Positions 41,746 to 50,947 of a stretch of 64,000 bases of DNA are shown in pieces. Made by a program: the position numbers and the translations under genes. Under the pieces are notes generated by a model. That model ran no database searches, was not told the origin of the DNA, and saw only the letters and a program-made list of their open reading frames with translations. Each line of letters begins with the position of its first letter. Within the stretch, counting starts at the first letter, position 1. Source of the stretch: Pseudomonas sp. HS6 (GTDB taxonomy: Bacteria; Pseudomonadota; Gammaproteobacteria; Pseudomonadales; Pseudomonadaceae); NCBI RefSeq assembly GCF_023375815.1, contig NZ_CP067412.1, forward strand, positions 2,604,001 through 2,668,000. The letters are read 5' to 3'.

Positions 41746-42330
41746 ATGAAACCGACCTACGACGACACCCGCCAACACCTGCTCGACACCGGCCACCGGA
41801 TGATGGCCGAGAAAGGCTTCACCAGTGTCGGCTTGAACGAGATCCTGCAGACCGCCGGTGTGCCCAAGGGCTCGTTCTATCACTACTTCAAATCCAAAGA
41901 GCTGTACGGCCAGGCGCTGCTCGAGGATTACTTTGTCGGTTACCTCGCCGACATGGAGCGGCGCCTGACGCTGCCGGGCCTGAATGCCCGCGAGCGACTG
42001 ATGGATTACTGGCAGGGCTGGCAGGATCGCTGCACGCTGGAAGGGCACGGCGACGAGTGCCTGGTGGTGAAGCTCAGTGCCGAGGTGGCCGATCTGTCCG
42101 AGGCCATGCGCCTCACCCTGCGAGATGGTGCCGAGCAAGTGGTGGCACGTATCACCATTTGCATTGAACAAGGCCAGGCCGATCAATGCCTGCCCGACGG
42201 CGATGCCCGGCAACTGGCGGAAACCCTGTATCAGCTTTGGCTGGGGGCCAGTCTGTTGAACAAGTTGCAACGGACCGGGCAGTCGTTGAGCACATCGATG
42301 GCGACCACCAAGCGACTCTTGGGCGCCTGA
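41746..42330 (+). CDS. nemR: NemR-like TetR repressor with candidate redox cysteine
   Basis: A protein of 194 residues. The N-terminal TetR helix-turn-helix is clear (GLNEILQTAGVPKGSFYHYF). The ligand domain has two cysteines, Cys96 and Cys105; Cys105 in GDECLVVKLSAEV is at the place of the electrophile-sensing Cys106 of E. coli NemR. It is divergent from a DJ-1 gene, with nemA beyond. The shared operator in front of all three genes supports a regulon derepressed by quinones, aldehydes or bleach-type oxidants. It is convergent with the PucR-like gene, 4 bp apart. Confidence 0.85.
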   Translation: MKPTYDDTRQHLLDTGHRMMAEKGFTSVGLNEILQTAGVPKGSFYHYFKSKELYGQALLEDYFVGYLADMERRLTLPGLNARERLMDYWQGWQDRCTLEGHGDECLVVKLSAEVADLSEAMRLTLRDGAEQVVARITICIEQGQADQCLPDGDARQLAETLYQLWLGASLLNKLQRTGQSLSTSMATTKRLLGA

Positions 42331-42334
42331 ACTT

Positions 42335-43600
42335 TTAGCGTTCTTGTCCCTTGCTGATCGAATGCCGGCGCAGTTTCAGGGCTGTGTCGAGCCGGCTCAC
42401 CCAGTTGATGTCATTGAGATCCGCGCCCAGCAGGTTCTCGATGCGTCCTGTGCGGTAATTGAGGGTGTTCGGGTGGATGCCGAGGGTCTTGGCGGTCTGG
42501 GCACGGTGACGGCCGCTCGAGAAAAACGCTTCCAGCGTCAGCAGCAGGTCGGGTTCATGGCTGAGTTGCTCGATGAGCGACATCAAGTATCTGAGGGTGT
42601 TGTCGTGGCTGCGCACGCTGTCTTCGATCAGCACGCTGGAGTAGCGTCTGACACGTGCTTCGGCCCCGTCGAAAGGGAACAGGTCAATGGCCTTGATCGC
42701 TTCTTCCGCCGTGCCGATCCAGCCGGCGATTCCCTGATTCAGCAGACCGATGCCGATACCACGCAACGACGGCAGCAACGCCGGCAGTGACGCGGCGCTG
42801 TCGCTCATGCGCTGATCGCATTGCGTGAGGGTTTCGCCCTTGATGCCCGGCAGCCAGATCACCAGTCTGTCGCGGTACCAGACGCGGATCAGTTCCTTGA
42901 CGGGAATCTTCAAATGTCGGGAAACCTGCAAAGTCAGACGGTCGAACTCGTCCTCGCGCTGCAACGGCTGGACAGGGCGCAAGGGCAGCTCCAGTGCGAG
43001 CGCCACGCGGGGCGTGCTGGCGTCCAGGCCGAGTGCCGACAGGGTGTCCTCAAATCCTTCGCTATCTTGCGGCGAATGCAGCAGGAAATGATAAAGGCGC
43101 TGATGCAGATGTTCCCGCCAGCGAACTTTCTGAATCTGTTCTTCCAGATACGCCTGGACCACTTCTTCGGCAATATCGTCGAAGAAGTCGAACATGTAGC
43201 CGGAAATCTGCAACAACAACTCTTTGCTCAACGCATCGTCGTCTCTGGCAAGCTCCAGGTAGCCGCTCCAGATTTCACGCACTCCCAGACTGAACCCGCG
43301 CATCAGCGATTGCAGGGGCACACCTTGATGGACGCGCCGGCAACCGATCTCCTTCAGCGTACGGCGAGTGTCCTGCGACAAACCCTCGCCGGTCAGCAGT
43401 GTTTCGCACCACAGGCGTGCGGTGTAGCTCAGGGAGTTTTCCAGATCCTTTCTGGCTTCTGGCGTGAGGTCCTTGTAGCCCGCCATCCCGTTGAGCTGGC
43501 TGTTGATCTCCGCGGTGAGCAGGGAAGGGGTGTTCGCAAACTCGCGGGTGATCGTTGCAAGTCGAGCGCTGAGGGTGGGAATTGGAGTCACTGCGTTCAC
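42335..43600 (-). CDS. PucR/CdaR-type transcriptional regulator
   Basis: A protein of 421 residues. The C-terminal PucR-type helix-turn-helix is clear (HRAQTAKTLGIHPNTLNYRT). Before it are a GGDEF-like/CdaR middle domain without catalytic motif and an N-terminal helical region that resembles an RsbRD-type sensor. Members control catabolism of purines, sugar acids or other nutrients. The start is GTG 43600 or GTG 43591; AAGG lies at good distance before the latter. Its target is not shown by context: it is divergent from the efflux operon but 240 bp away. Confidence 0.82.
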   Translation of the reverse strand: MNAVTPIPTLSARLATITREFANTPSLLTAEINSQLNGMAGYKDLTPEARKDLENSLSYTARLWCETLLTGEGLSQDTRRTLKEIGCRRVHQGVPLQSLMRGFSLGVREIWSGYLELARDDDALSKELLLQISGYMFDFFDDIAEEVVQAYLEEQIQKVRWREHLHQRLYHFLLHSPQDSEGFEDTLSALGLDASTPRVALALELPLRPVQPLQREDEFDRLTLQVSRHLKIPVKELIRVWYRDRLVIWLPGIKGETLTQCDQRMSDSAASLPALLPSLRGIGIGLLNQGIAGWIGTAEEAIKAIDLFPFDGAEARVRRYSSVLIEDSVRSHDNTLRYLMSLIEQLSHEPDLLLTLEAFFSSGRHRAQTAKTLGIHPNTLNYRTGRIENLLGADLNDINWVSRLDTALKLRRHSISKGQER

Positions 43601-43839
43601 CTTTTTGCGCCTGGAAGTGTCGGTTTCACTCGCCGGCGAGTGTCTATGCGCGCTCTATACTCTTACGTTCACCAGGCCAGTTCAACAACGCTTTCAGCCC
43701 GGTTTTGCGGTTGTTTACTGTCACAACGAAGTTATGTTTTTTTCCAATATCGGGGCAGTGGTCGGATCGGTAAGGTGCGCAGGTCAATTCCTTGCCCAGA
43801 GGTTCCGGTTTGCGTCAGTCGTCACTTGCGGAGGTAGAC

Positions 43840-44109
43840 ATGCCTTCATCCGATCCCGTCAGGCTGGCACTGATACCTGTCGTTCTTCTGCTCAGTGGAT
43901 GCTCCACATCCCCCTCGCTTGTACTATTTGGTGCGGCGTATCCGGACTGGCTGTTTTGCATTGTCGGCGGTGTTCTGGCGACCACGGCGATCCACGTGAT
44001 ACTGGGCAAATATTCGCTGCGCGAACGCATTTTTCCTCTGGCACTCAGTTACCCGGCGCTGACCGGTCTCTTGGCGATGCTGTTGTGGCTCGTCGTCTTC
44101 CACGGATGA
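43840..44109 (+). CDS. YtcA-family lipoprotein of an efflux operon
   Basis: A protein of 89 residues with a lipoprotein signal (lipobox LLLSGC, Cys at residue 20 from this start) and two membrane helices. It fits the YtcA family that stands first in operons with an HlyD-type adaptor and an FUSC-type pump. ATG 43840 is chosen for the GGAGG 6 bases upstream. The next gene begins immediately after the stop. Its exact role is unknown; it is probably an envelope accessory of the pump. Confidence 0.8.
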   Translation: MPSSDPVRLALIPVVLLLSGCSTSPSLVLFGAAYPDWLFCIVGGVLATTAIHVILGKYSLRERIFPLALSYPALTGLLAMLLWLVVFHG

Positions 44110-45171
44110 ATGCCCGCCATGAATAAACCCACCGCAAAACCGCATTCAAGCCGTGTGCCGGCGCTGCTGATCGTTCTGGCGGCGTTCCTGGTGCTGGGTT
44201 ACGTGCTCTGGCAAACCGAAACCCGCCCGAGTACCGATGATGCCTACGTGTACGCCGACACCATCGATGTCGTTCCTGAAGTGAACGGCCGGATCGTCGA
44301 GATGCCGGTGCGCGATAATCAGTTGGTCAAACAAGGTGATCTGTTGATCCGCATTGACGCACGGCCGTATCAGGACGCGCTGGATCAGGCCAGGGCGCGG
44401 CTCGTTACCCTCAATCATCAGATCGGTTTGACTCAACGCAGTGTCAACGCTCAGCAATACGAGGCCGCGTCAGCGGTGGCATCGGTCGAGCGGGCGAGGG
44501 CGCAGGCCACGCAGTCCAATGACACCCTTCAGCGTCTGGAGAAGTTGCTCGCCAAGGGCTATGTGTCCGTGGAAGCGGTGGACCAGGCGCGGACGGCCCA
44601 GCGTTCGACGGCCGCCGAACTCAACACCTCCCGATTGCAGGCACAACGTGCGGGAGCCGCGGTCAGTGGCGTGGACGCGCTGGTAGCGCAGCGGGCTGAA
44701 GTCGAGGCGCAGATCTCCCTCGCCGAACTGAGCCTGGAGTTCACCGAGGTTCGCGCACCTTTCGATGGGCGCATCGCCTCCTTGCGCACCACCGTCGGCC
44801 AGTTCGCCTCGGCCTACAAACCGATCTTCACATTGATCGATACGCGCCACTGGTACGTGGTGGCGAACTTTCGCGAGACCGATCTGAAAGGCATCAAGGC
44901 TGGCACGTCTGCCACGCTTTATCTGTTGGGCGACACCGGCAAGCGCTTTCAGGGCCGGGTCGACTCGCTCAGTTTCGGTGTGTTGCCGGATGACGGCGGA
45001 ACCGTGATCGAAGGCCTGCCCCGCGTCCAGCGCACCATCAACTGGGTCAGAGTTTCGCAACGTTTTCCGGTGAAGATTTCGGTGCAGGATCCCGACCCGG
45101 AGCTGTTTCGCATCGGCGCCTCTGCCGTCGCGGTGTTGCGCCCTGACGAACCGGCCAAGACCGGCCAATGA
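44110..45171 (+). CDS. HlyD/EmrA-like membrane-fusion protein
   Basis: A protein of 353 residues: N-terminal anchor about 15-33, then TDDAYVYADTIDVVPEVNGR as in EmrA/AaeA/YibH adaptors, a helical hairpin about 95-190, and the returning lipoyl half FTEVRAPFDGRIASL. It connects the inner-membrane FUSC protein to an outer-membrane channel. The first ATG abuts the ytcA stop; a second ATG at 44119 is possible. Its stop overlaps the next gene by 4 bp. Confidence 0.87.
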   Translation: MPAMNKPTAKPHSSRVPALLIVLAAFLVLGYVLWQTETRPSTDDAYVYADTIDVVPEVNGRIVEMPVRDNQLVKQGDLLIRIDARPYQDALDQARARLVTLNHQIGLTQRSVNAQQYEAASAVASVERARAQATQSNDTLQRLEKLLAKGYVSVEAVDQARTAQRSTAAELNTSRLQAQRAGAAVSGVDALVAQRAEVEAQISLAELSLEFTEVRAPFDGRIASLRTTVGQFASAYKPIFTLIDTRHWYVVANFRETDLKGIKAGTSATLYLLGDTGKRFQGRVDSLSFGVLPDDGGTVIEGLPRVQRTINWVRVSQRFPVKISVQDPDPELFRIGASAVAVLRPDEPAKTGQ

Positions 45172-47177
45172 GTCGCTCGACGGAAGACTGGAGCCGTGGC
45201 GGCCTGGAGCGCCTGTCTCGGTTTCTGATCGATGAACTTAAGCCGTACCCAGGTCGTGTGAACCTGTTGCTGCGCACGTTGCTGGGCAGTGCGCTGGTGA
45301 TCATCATCTCGATGACCTTACAGGTGCCGTTGCTGGCGCTATCGCTGATCGTAGTGTTCTACGTGACGCAGACCAACGTGGTGCTGACCCGCATGGTCGG
45401 GATACTGTTTCTGGTCGGCGCGACACTGGCCATCGGCTTGACCATCCTGCTTTTGAAATTCACCTACGGATACCCGCTCCTGAGGATTCTGGGGGCGAGC
45501 GTGCTGTTTTTCTGCAGTGCCTACCTGATTCGTGTGACCCGGATCGGCGTGGTGTTTTTCGTGGTCGGCATTGTGGTGATCTATGCCCAGACCTTCGTCG
45601 ACCTGACCGATCAGGCCGAGGCGGTTTTGCGTCTGGTGCTCTGGGTGTGGGTGGCGGTCAGTTACGCCATCGGCCTGACATTGCTGGTCAACACGCTGCT
45701 GTTGCCGGCAGAGCCTGTCAGGCAATTGGAGAATCATCTGCGCTCGCAGTTGTTGGTCGTTGCGCGGTGTCTGAGCGGCGAGCAGAGCGGTGCGACGCTG
45801 GGTGCCGCCGCGATTCAGCGCAGCGTGTTGGCGTCGCAACAACTGCTGCGGTTCGCCTGCATGCGGGACGCTGGTTATCGCAGTCAACAGGCGGCGCATC
45901 TGGCGCGCATCAGCAGTATTTCCCGGCTGTTGACGCTGGCCGCTCAACTGCCGCCGCCCACAGCTAATGCCCTGGCGAGCGAGTTGTTGCGTCAGGCAGT
46001 GCTCGATCTGGAAGCTTCCCTGGGCACGGGCCAGGTGCCCGAAGGATTGTCTGCTCTTGATCAGATCGATACGACCGGTTTGCCCGGCGTGTACGAGGAA
46101 ATGCGTCTGGAGTTGCTGTCTTTTTTCAATGTGCAGGCGGCTGACAGCGCCCCGGAAACCAAGGCGAAAGGCGCCCCGATGTGGGTGCCGGATGCCTTTG
46201 AAAACCCGGTGTACACGCAGTTTGCCGTCAAGACGCTACTGGCCGCGTCGCTGTGTTACCTGTTCTACATGGGTACGGACTGGCAAGGCATCCACACCAT
46301 CATGCTGACCTGCCTGATCGTCGCTCAACCCAGCCTCGGCGCGACCGGGATGCGTGCGACGTTGCGTGTCGGTGGTGCGCTGGTGGGCAGCGCTTTGGCG
46401 TTGGCAATGGTGATTTTGGTGGTTCCGCACATCGACGGAATCGTCGGCCTGCTGTTCATGTCGCTGCCGGTAATTGCGCTGGGTTCCTGGATCGCCGCCG
46501 GCTCCGAGCGAATCAGCTATGCCGGTGTGCAGATCGTGTTCACCTTCGCGTTGGCGTTGCTGGAGCAGTTCGAGCCCAGCACCAATCTGACGGAGATTCG
46601 TGATCGCATCATCGGTGTGCTGCTGGGTGTCGGGATTTCCCTGTTGATTCACGCCTTTCTGTGGCCCGAGGCAGAGGGTGAAACGCTGCGTCAACGATTG
46701 GCCACGCTGGTTGGCCGGCTCGCGGATTCGCTGAAAACCAGACGAACAGCCGACGATGCGCCCCGTGATTTGCGGGTGTGGAGTGAGTTGGCCGATTGCC
46801 AGGCAATGGTGGCACGAGTGGCACTGGAACCCGGTTGGCAGGTCGCGGAAAGCCATCAGGAAGTGTTGGTTTTTCGTATGCAGGAACTGCTGGTTCGGCT
46901 TCGCGCCATCGCCATGGCAATCGATGCGTTACAGGTGGAACTGGTTCACGGACAGTCACAAGGCGAGGCCTGGCTGGCATCGCTTGAACTGTGCAACGAA
47001 ACGGCCGCCGTGCTGGGTGACTACGCCAAGCAACTGAAAGGTCAGCAGGGTTTTGCGGTTGCGAGCAGAGAGCTGGAACGCTTGCGAGAGTACGCCACCG
47101 CAAGGCTGGTGGATGATGTACTCAAGGCGCGTTTTCTTCAGTTGCTGGCGAGCGTGGAAAATCTGCCTGCCAGTTAA
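45168..47177 (+). CDS. FUSC/AaeB-family inner-membrane efflux protein
   Basis: A protein of 669 residues. It has two sets of membrane helices (about 35-180 and 355-500), each followed by a cytoplasmic helical domain, typical of the fusaric acid resistance / aromatic-acid exporter family. Conserved FUSC region: QPSLGATGMRATLRVGGALV. ATGA overlap with the adaptor gene shows operon expression. The likely substrates are aromatic or hydroxylated acids or small toxic compounds; not determined. It is convergent with an AraC gene with a 4-bp overlap of the coding ends. Confidence 0.87.
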   Translation: MSRSTEDWSRGGLERLSRFLIDELKPYPGRVNLLLRTLLGSALVIIISMTLQVPLLALSLIVVFYVTQTNVVLTRMVGILFLVGATLAIGLTILLLKFTYGYPLLRILGASVLFFCSAYLIRVTRIGVVFFVVGIVVIYAQTFVDLTDQAEAVLRLVLWVWVAVSYAIGLTLLVNTLLLPAEPVRQLENHLRSQLLVVARCLSGEQSGATLGAAAIQRSVLASQQLLRFACMRDAGYRSQQAAHLARISSISRLLTLAAQLPPPTANALASELLRQAVLDLEASLGTGQVPEGLSALDQIDTTGLPGVYEEMRLELLSFFNVQAADSAPETKAKGAPMWVPDAFENPVYTQFAVKTLLAASLCYLFYMGTDWQGIHTIMLTCLIVAQPSLGATGMRATLRVGGALVGSALALAMVILVVPHIDGIVGLLFMSLPVIALGSWIAAGSERISYAGVQIVFTFALALLEQFEPSTNLTEIRDRIIGVLLGVGISLLIHAFLWPEAEGETLRQRLATLVGRLADSLKTRRTADDAPRDLRVWSELADCQAMVARVALEPGWQVAESHQEVLVFRMQELLVRLRAIAMAIDALQVELVHGQSQGEAWLASLELCNETAAVLGDYAKQLKGQQGFAVASRELERLREYATARLVDDVLKARFLQLLASVENLPAS

Positions 47178-48112
47178 TGCGACGAAACATACTCCGAGGG
47201 CGTAGTCGGCGCAGGCAATGCGTACGTCGCCTTCATCCACTCGATCTCCGCCTGCGGTGTCCTGCCAAAAAAGCGTTTGAACTCGCGACTGAACTGCGAG
47301 GCGCTTTCATAACCCACGTTGAACGCCGCTGCCGAAGCGGTCATCGCGTTGCGCAGCATCAACAGTCGCGCCTGGTGCAAACGTGTCGATTTCAGATACT
47401 GCATCGGGGAGGTATCCGTAACACCGCGAAAGTGCAGGTGGAAGTTCGGCACGCTCATACTGGCTTCGTGGGCGAGTCGCTCGACGTCGAGGCGCTCTTG
47501 GTAGCAACTGTGGATCTTGCGGATCGCCCGAGTCACCTTGCCAAAATGCCCCTGTCGATTGAGCGCGGCACGCATCGATCCGCCTTGTTCGCCCGTCAGA
47601 ATGCGGTAGTAGATTTCCCGCATCAGCAATGGTCCCAGAATCTGCGCTTCGCCCGGAATACTCATGGCTTCAAGAAAACGCAACGTCGAAGTGCGGAGTT
47701 TGTCGTCCATCGGCGAAGCGTACATGCCCTTGGGTAGCGCGTCGTTTGGGCCGTGAAGGTCATCAACTTGCTGCATCAACTCGCTGGCTAACTGGAAGTC
47801 TAGGTGCATGTAGATCGCGAGCATCGGCTCGTCATCGGTGGCATCGGTTTCCATGGTGAAGGGGATGGGCACGGACACCACCAGATAATGCTGGGCGTCG
47901 TAAACGTAGACGTCATCACCCAGATAACCGCGTTTCTGGCCCTGACAGAGGATCACGATGCCCGGGTCGTACAGCACAGGCGTGCGGGTCAGCGGCCGGT
48001 TCGAGCGCAGGAAACGCACGCCTTCAAGCGCACTGAGGTTATAACCCTCGACCGGTGCGAGGGTTTCCATGAGCTGCACCATGCGCGAGGTGCCTGCGTC
48101 GGCCTGCTTCAT
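47174..48112 (-). CDS. AraC-family regulator with AraC_N (cupin) sensor
   Basis: A protein of about 312 residues. The AraC_N-type sensor is at about 30-180 (LYDPGIVILCQGQKRGYLGD) and the C-terminal helix-turn-helix pair at about 205-300 (LAHEASMSVPNFHLHFRGVT, then SAAAFNVGYESASQFSREFK). This subgroup normally controls an adjacent oxidoreductase or SDR gene. ATG 48112 has GAGAG upstream; an alternative ATG at 48133 starts right after the SDR stop. It follows the SDR on the same strand, so the two are probably one operon. Confidence 0.85.
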   Translation of the reverse strand: MKQADAGTSRMVQLMETLAPVEGYNLSALEGVRFLRSNRPLTRTPVLYDPGIVILCQGQKRGYLGDDVYVYDAQHYLVVSVPIPFTMETDATDDEPMLAIYMHLDFQLASELMQQVDDLHGPNDALPKGMYASPMDDKLRTSTLRFLEAMSIPGEAQILGPLLMREIYYRILTGEQGGSMRAALNRQGHFGKVTRAIRKIHSCYQERLDVERLAHEASMSVPNFHLHFRGVTDTSPMQYLKSTRLHQARLLMLRNAMTASAAAFNVGYESASQFSREFKRFFGRTPQAEIEWMKATYALPAPTTPSEYVSSH

Positions 48113-48133
48113 TGCGTTCTCTCGGTTGGTCAT

Positions 48134-48967
48134 TCAATGGTCGGTGGAGCGAGTCAACGCTTCCCACTGATCGATCTCGCTGGCGGCGTGTTTGAGCTTT
48201 TCACGCACCAGGCGCAACGCGTCACTGCCCAAAAGCAAGTGTGCCGGTGGGGCCGGGCTGGCGATGATCTGCAACATCGCCTGGGCGGCTTTTTGCGGGT
48301 CGCCGAGTTGCTTGCCACTCTTTTCTTCGCGCGCCTTGCGCACCGGATCGAAACTGGCGTCGTAGTCGGCAATGCTGCGCGGCGTGCGCTGCATCGAGCG
48401 ACCGGCCCAGTCGGTTCGAAATGAACCCGGCGCAACGGCGGTCACGAAGATATTGAAGGGCGCCAGCTCCTTGCTCAGCGTATCGGAGATGCCTTCGAGC
48501 GCAAACTTGCTGCCGCAGTAGTAAGCGATCCCCGGCATCGTGATCGTGCCGCCCATCGACGTGATATTCAGAATATGGCCCGCCCGCCGCTTGCGAAAGA
48601 AGGGCAGGAACGCCTTGATCATGGCAACGGCGCCGAACACGTTCACGTCGAACTGGCGGCGCATGTCTACCAGCGGCGACTCTTCGAAGATGCCTTCGTG
48701 ACCGTAACCGGCGTTGTTGATCAACACATCGACCGGGCCGTGTGTGGCTTCAACCTGCGCGATGACTTCATCAATCCGATCGAAGTCCGTGACATCCAGC
48801 ATCACCCCGTAAGCGTTATCCATGGAGAGCGATTGAAAGACGTGCAAGTCGGCCTCCTTGCGCACGGTCCCGATGACACGGTGGCCGGCCGCGAGCGCTT
48901 CTTTGTCCAGCGCATGGCCGAAGCCGCTGCTGACGCCGGTAATGAAAAGGGTTTTGGTGGTGGTCAT
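48134..48967 (-). CDS. Classical short-chain dehydrogenase/reductase
   Basis: A protein of 277 residues. It has cofactor motif ITGVSSGFGHAL, NNAGYG, catalytic Ser in NITSMGG, and YYCGSKFALEG (Tyr-x-x-x-Lys), then APGSFRTDW. An acidic residue after beta-2 is not obvious and TVRKEADL suggests NADP. ATG 48967 has TGGAG 7 bases upstream; the open frame to 49147 is not supported. It is probably cotranscribed with the AraC gene. The substrate is unknown. Confidence 0.88.
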   Translation of the reverse strand: MTTTKTLFITGVSSGFGHALDKEALAAGHRVIGTVRKEADLHVFQSLSMDNAYGVMLDVTDFDRIDEVIAQVEATHGPVDVLINNAGYGHEGIFEESPLVDMRRQFDVNVFGAVAMIKAFLPFFRKRRAGHILNITSMGGTITMPGIAYYCGSKFALEGISDTLSKELAPFNIFVTAVAPGSFRTDWAGRSMQRTPRSIADYDASFDPVRKAREEKSGKQLGDPQKAAQAMLQIIASPAPPAHLLLGSDALRLVREKLKHAASEIDQWEALTRSTDH

Positions 48968-49156
48968 GACGGGCTCCAGTGAATGCGGTTTCAGGTCATG
49001 GTATCCATCGAAGAAACGCACACCTATGTCGGTTTGTCTTTGAGCATTGCCTATTCCTATCAGCGATGCGAGATAACGGCCGATGAACTTTTTGCATGGC
49101 TCCGGGCATCCAAGCAGGAACAGACCCAAAGCGCTGATATCAGCCAAGGACAGACG

Positions 49157-49600
49157 ATGACCTTTCTAATTTTCCTGTTGGCCTGCGGTGCGGCAGCGAG
49201 CACCGGGATGATTTTCCAACCGGGCCCATGGTACGAATCGCTGGTCAAACCGCGCTTCACACCGCCCAATTGGGTGTTCCCTGTTGCCTGGACAACGATC
49301 TACCTGTTGCTCGCGTGGGTCGGCTATCGTCTGACCCTGACGCCCGGCAGCGAAACGGTCCTCGCCTTGTGGGCGGCGCAAATTGCATTGAACACCTTGT
49401 GGACACCCGTGTTCTTCGGCGCGCATCGCATCTTCGCCGGTATGCTGATCATCACGCTGCTGTGGCTGGTAGTCGCCGCGATGGTGGTGTTGGCCTTGCG
49501 CCTGGATGTGATGACCGGATTGATCCTGTTCCCTTACCTGGCATGGCTGTGCGTCGCGGCGGCGTTGAACTTCTCCATCCTGCGCAACAACCGCGAATAA
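49157..49600 (+). CDS. tspO: TspO/MBR-family membrane protein
   Basis: A protein of 147 residues with five expected membrane helices and the family signature GPWYESLVKPRFTPPNWVFP, then WTTIYLLLAWVGY and LNTLWTPVFFG. TspO proteins bind and photodegrade porphyrins and act in stress responses. ATG 49157 is chosen because AAGGA lies 7 bases upstream; the frame is open much further without a start signal. The hydrolase gene follows after 10 bp, so the pair is probably cotranscribed. Confidence 0.9.
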   Translation: MTFLIFLLACGAAASTGMIFQPGPWYESLVKPRFTPPNWVFPVAWTTIYLLLAWVGYRLTLTPGSETVLALWAAQIALNTLWTPVFFGAHRIFAGMLIITLLWLVVAAMVVLALRLDVMTGLILFPYLAWLCVAAALNFSILRNNRE

Positions 49601-49610
49601 AAAGGACGAA

Positions 49611-50579
49611 ATGAAGACATCAATGGACTGGCCCGCAGACGAAAACGAGTTGGCGCAATTGCGCGCGTTCAACAAGAAGCTCGCCCGGCTGCCGCGCTTT
49701 CGCATCCGCAATCGCATCACGCCACGGGCGATTCAGTTGCTGTTGCGCCTTAGCCAATTGGGCGGCGCGAGAAAGTTGCTCAAGCACGGGCTCGAGGCAG
49801 AACGCAAAGTGGTTAGTGTCGACGGCGCATCAGTGCCGGTGCGGATCATCCGACCCAAGACAAAGGCCAAAGGCGTGGTGCTGGATTTTCATGGCGGCGG
49901 CTGGGTCATCGGCAATGCGCAGATGAACGACCACCTCAACATCGCCATGGTGAAAGCCTGCGACGTGGCCGTGGTCTCGGTCGATTATCGGCTTGTGGTC
50001 TCGACGCCGATTGAAGGCGTCATGCAGGACTGCCTCACGGCGGCTCGCTGGCTGCTGAGCGATGACTGCCGCGAGTTTGCGAACCTGCCCGTCATCGTCG
50101 TGGGCGAATCGGCCGGCGGCCACCTCGCCGCCGCGACCCTGCTGCAACTCAAACAGTGGCCGGACATGCTCAAACGGGTGAGCGGGGCGCTGCTGTACTA
50201 CGGCGTCTACGACCTGACCGGAACCCCCAGCGTGCGCGACGCCGGGCCCGATACTTTGCTGCTGGATGGGCCTGGGATGGTTGAAGCGCTGCGGATGCTT
50301 ACGCCGGGATTGAGCGATGAAGAACGGCGGCAGCCACCGTTGTCTCCGTTGTATGGAGACTTCACCGGGTTTCCGCCGGCGTTGATGTTTGCGGCGGAGC
50401 TGGATCCGCTCCGGGATGACACGCTTGAACTGGCTGAGCGTTGGGGTAGGGCGGCGGAGGTTGAAGTGCATTTGTTGCCGGAGACGGCGCATGGGGTGAT
50501 TCATTTTCCGCTGGGGTTGGCGGAGAGGGTGGTTGGGTATAGTCGGGAGTGGGTTGGGGGGCGGGTGGCTGAGGGTTGA
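49611..50579 (+). CDS. Alpha/beta hydrolase of the hormone-sensitive lipase family
   Basis: A protein of 322 residues. It has the oxyanion motif HGGGW, nucleophile elbow GESAGG, the acidic residue in ELDPLRDD and the catalytic His in ETAHGVIHFP. These give a complete Ser-Asp-His triad for an esterase of short or medium acyl esters. It has AAGGA 5 bases before the ATG and follows tspO by 10 bp. The last 80 bases of the gene are extremely G-rich, unlike its first half. Confidence 0.88.
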   Translation: MKTSMDWPADENELAQLRAFNKKLARLPRFRIRNRITPRAIQLLLRLSQLGGARKLLKHGLEAERKVVSVDGASVPVRIIRPKTKAKGVVLDFHGGGWVIGNAQMNDHLNIAMVKACDVAVVSVDYRLVVSTPIEGVMQDCLTAARWLLSDDCREFANLPVIVVGESAGGHLAAATLLQLKQWPDMLKRVSGALLYYGVYDLTGTPSVRDAGPDTLLLDGPGMVEALRMLTPGLSDEERRQPPLSPLYGDFTGFPPALMFAAELDPLRDDTLELAERWGRAAEVEVHLLPETAHGVIHFPLGLAERVVGYSREWVGGRVAEG

Positions 50580-50947
50580 GAGGTGGGGGATGACTCCTTG
50601 CTCTTTGGTTTTTTTTGACGGGCTGTTAACCACACAAACAGCCATTCGAGAGCCGTGCTTATTGCCTATCAGGGAGTTGCATCAAGTGCGCGAGCTGCGG
50701 TTTGAAAATATTTTTTTCATCCGGAAACTTAGAGTGTAGTGCTCAGTCTGTATAGATAATGGCACGCTGCCACCCTTGCTGATCGAAGGGTAACGAAAAC
50801 GGCCCACTTTTTCAGGACTTGATCAAGGAACTTCATTCACTAAATCCCTCATGTTTTTCTTGCTCGCCAATAACTCAAGTGTTCGTGCGTGGTCGCACGT
50901 CCTTACGATCTTTCCGGTGATATCGAGTTCTCTTTCAGGGAGTTTTC
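50580..50947. other. Gene-free stretch before the repeat-protein gene
   Basis: About 370 bases, AT-richer than the left side. It has runs of T (50610-50620, 50708-50717) without a hairpin and a -10-like TAGATAAT around 50753-50760. It probably holds the promoter and leader of the gene at 50948. No supported reading frame. Confidence 0.4.

Noticed and set aside
48983..49156. N-terminal extension of TspO by 58 residues
   Set aside because: TspO proteins start at the first membrane helix; AAGGA sits before ATG 49157, and the extension overlaps the SDR promoter.
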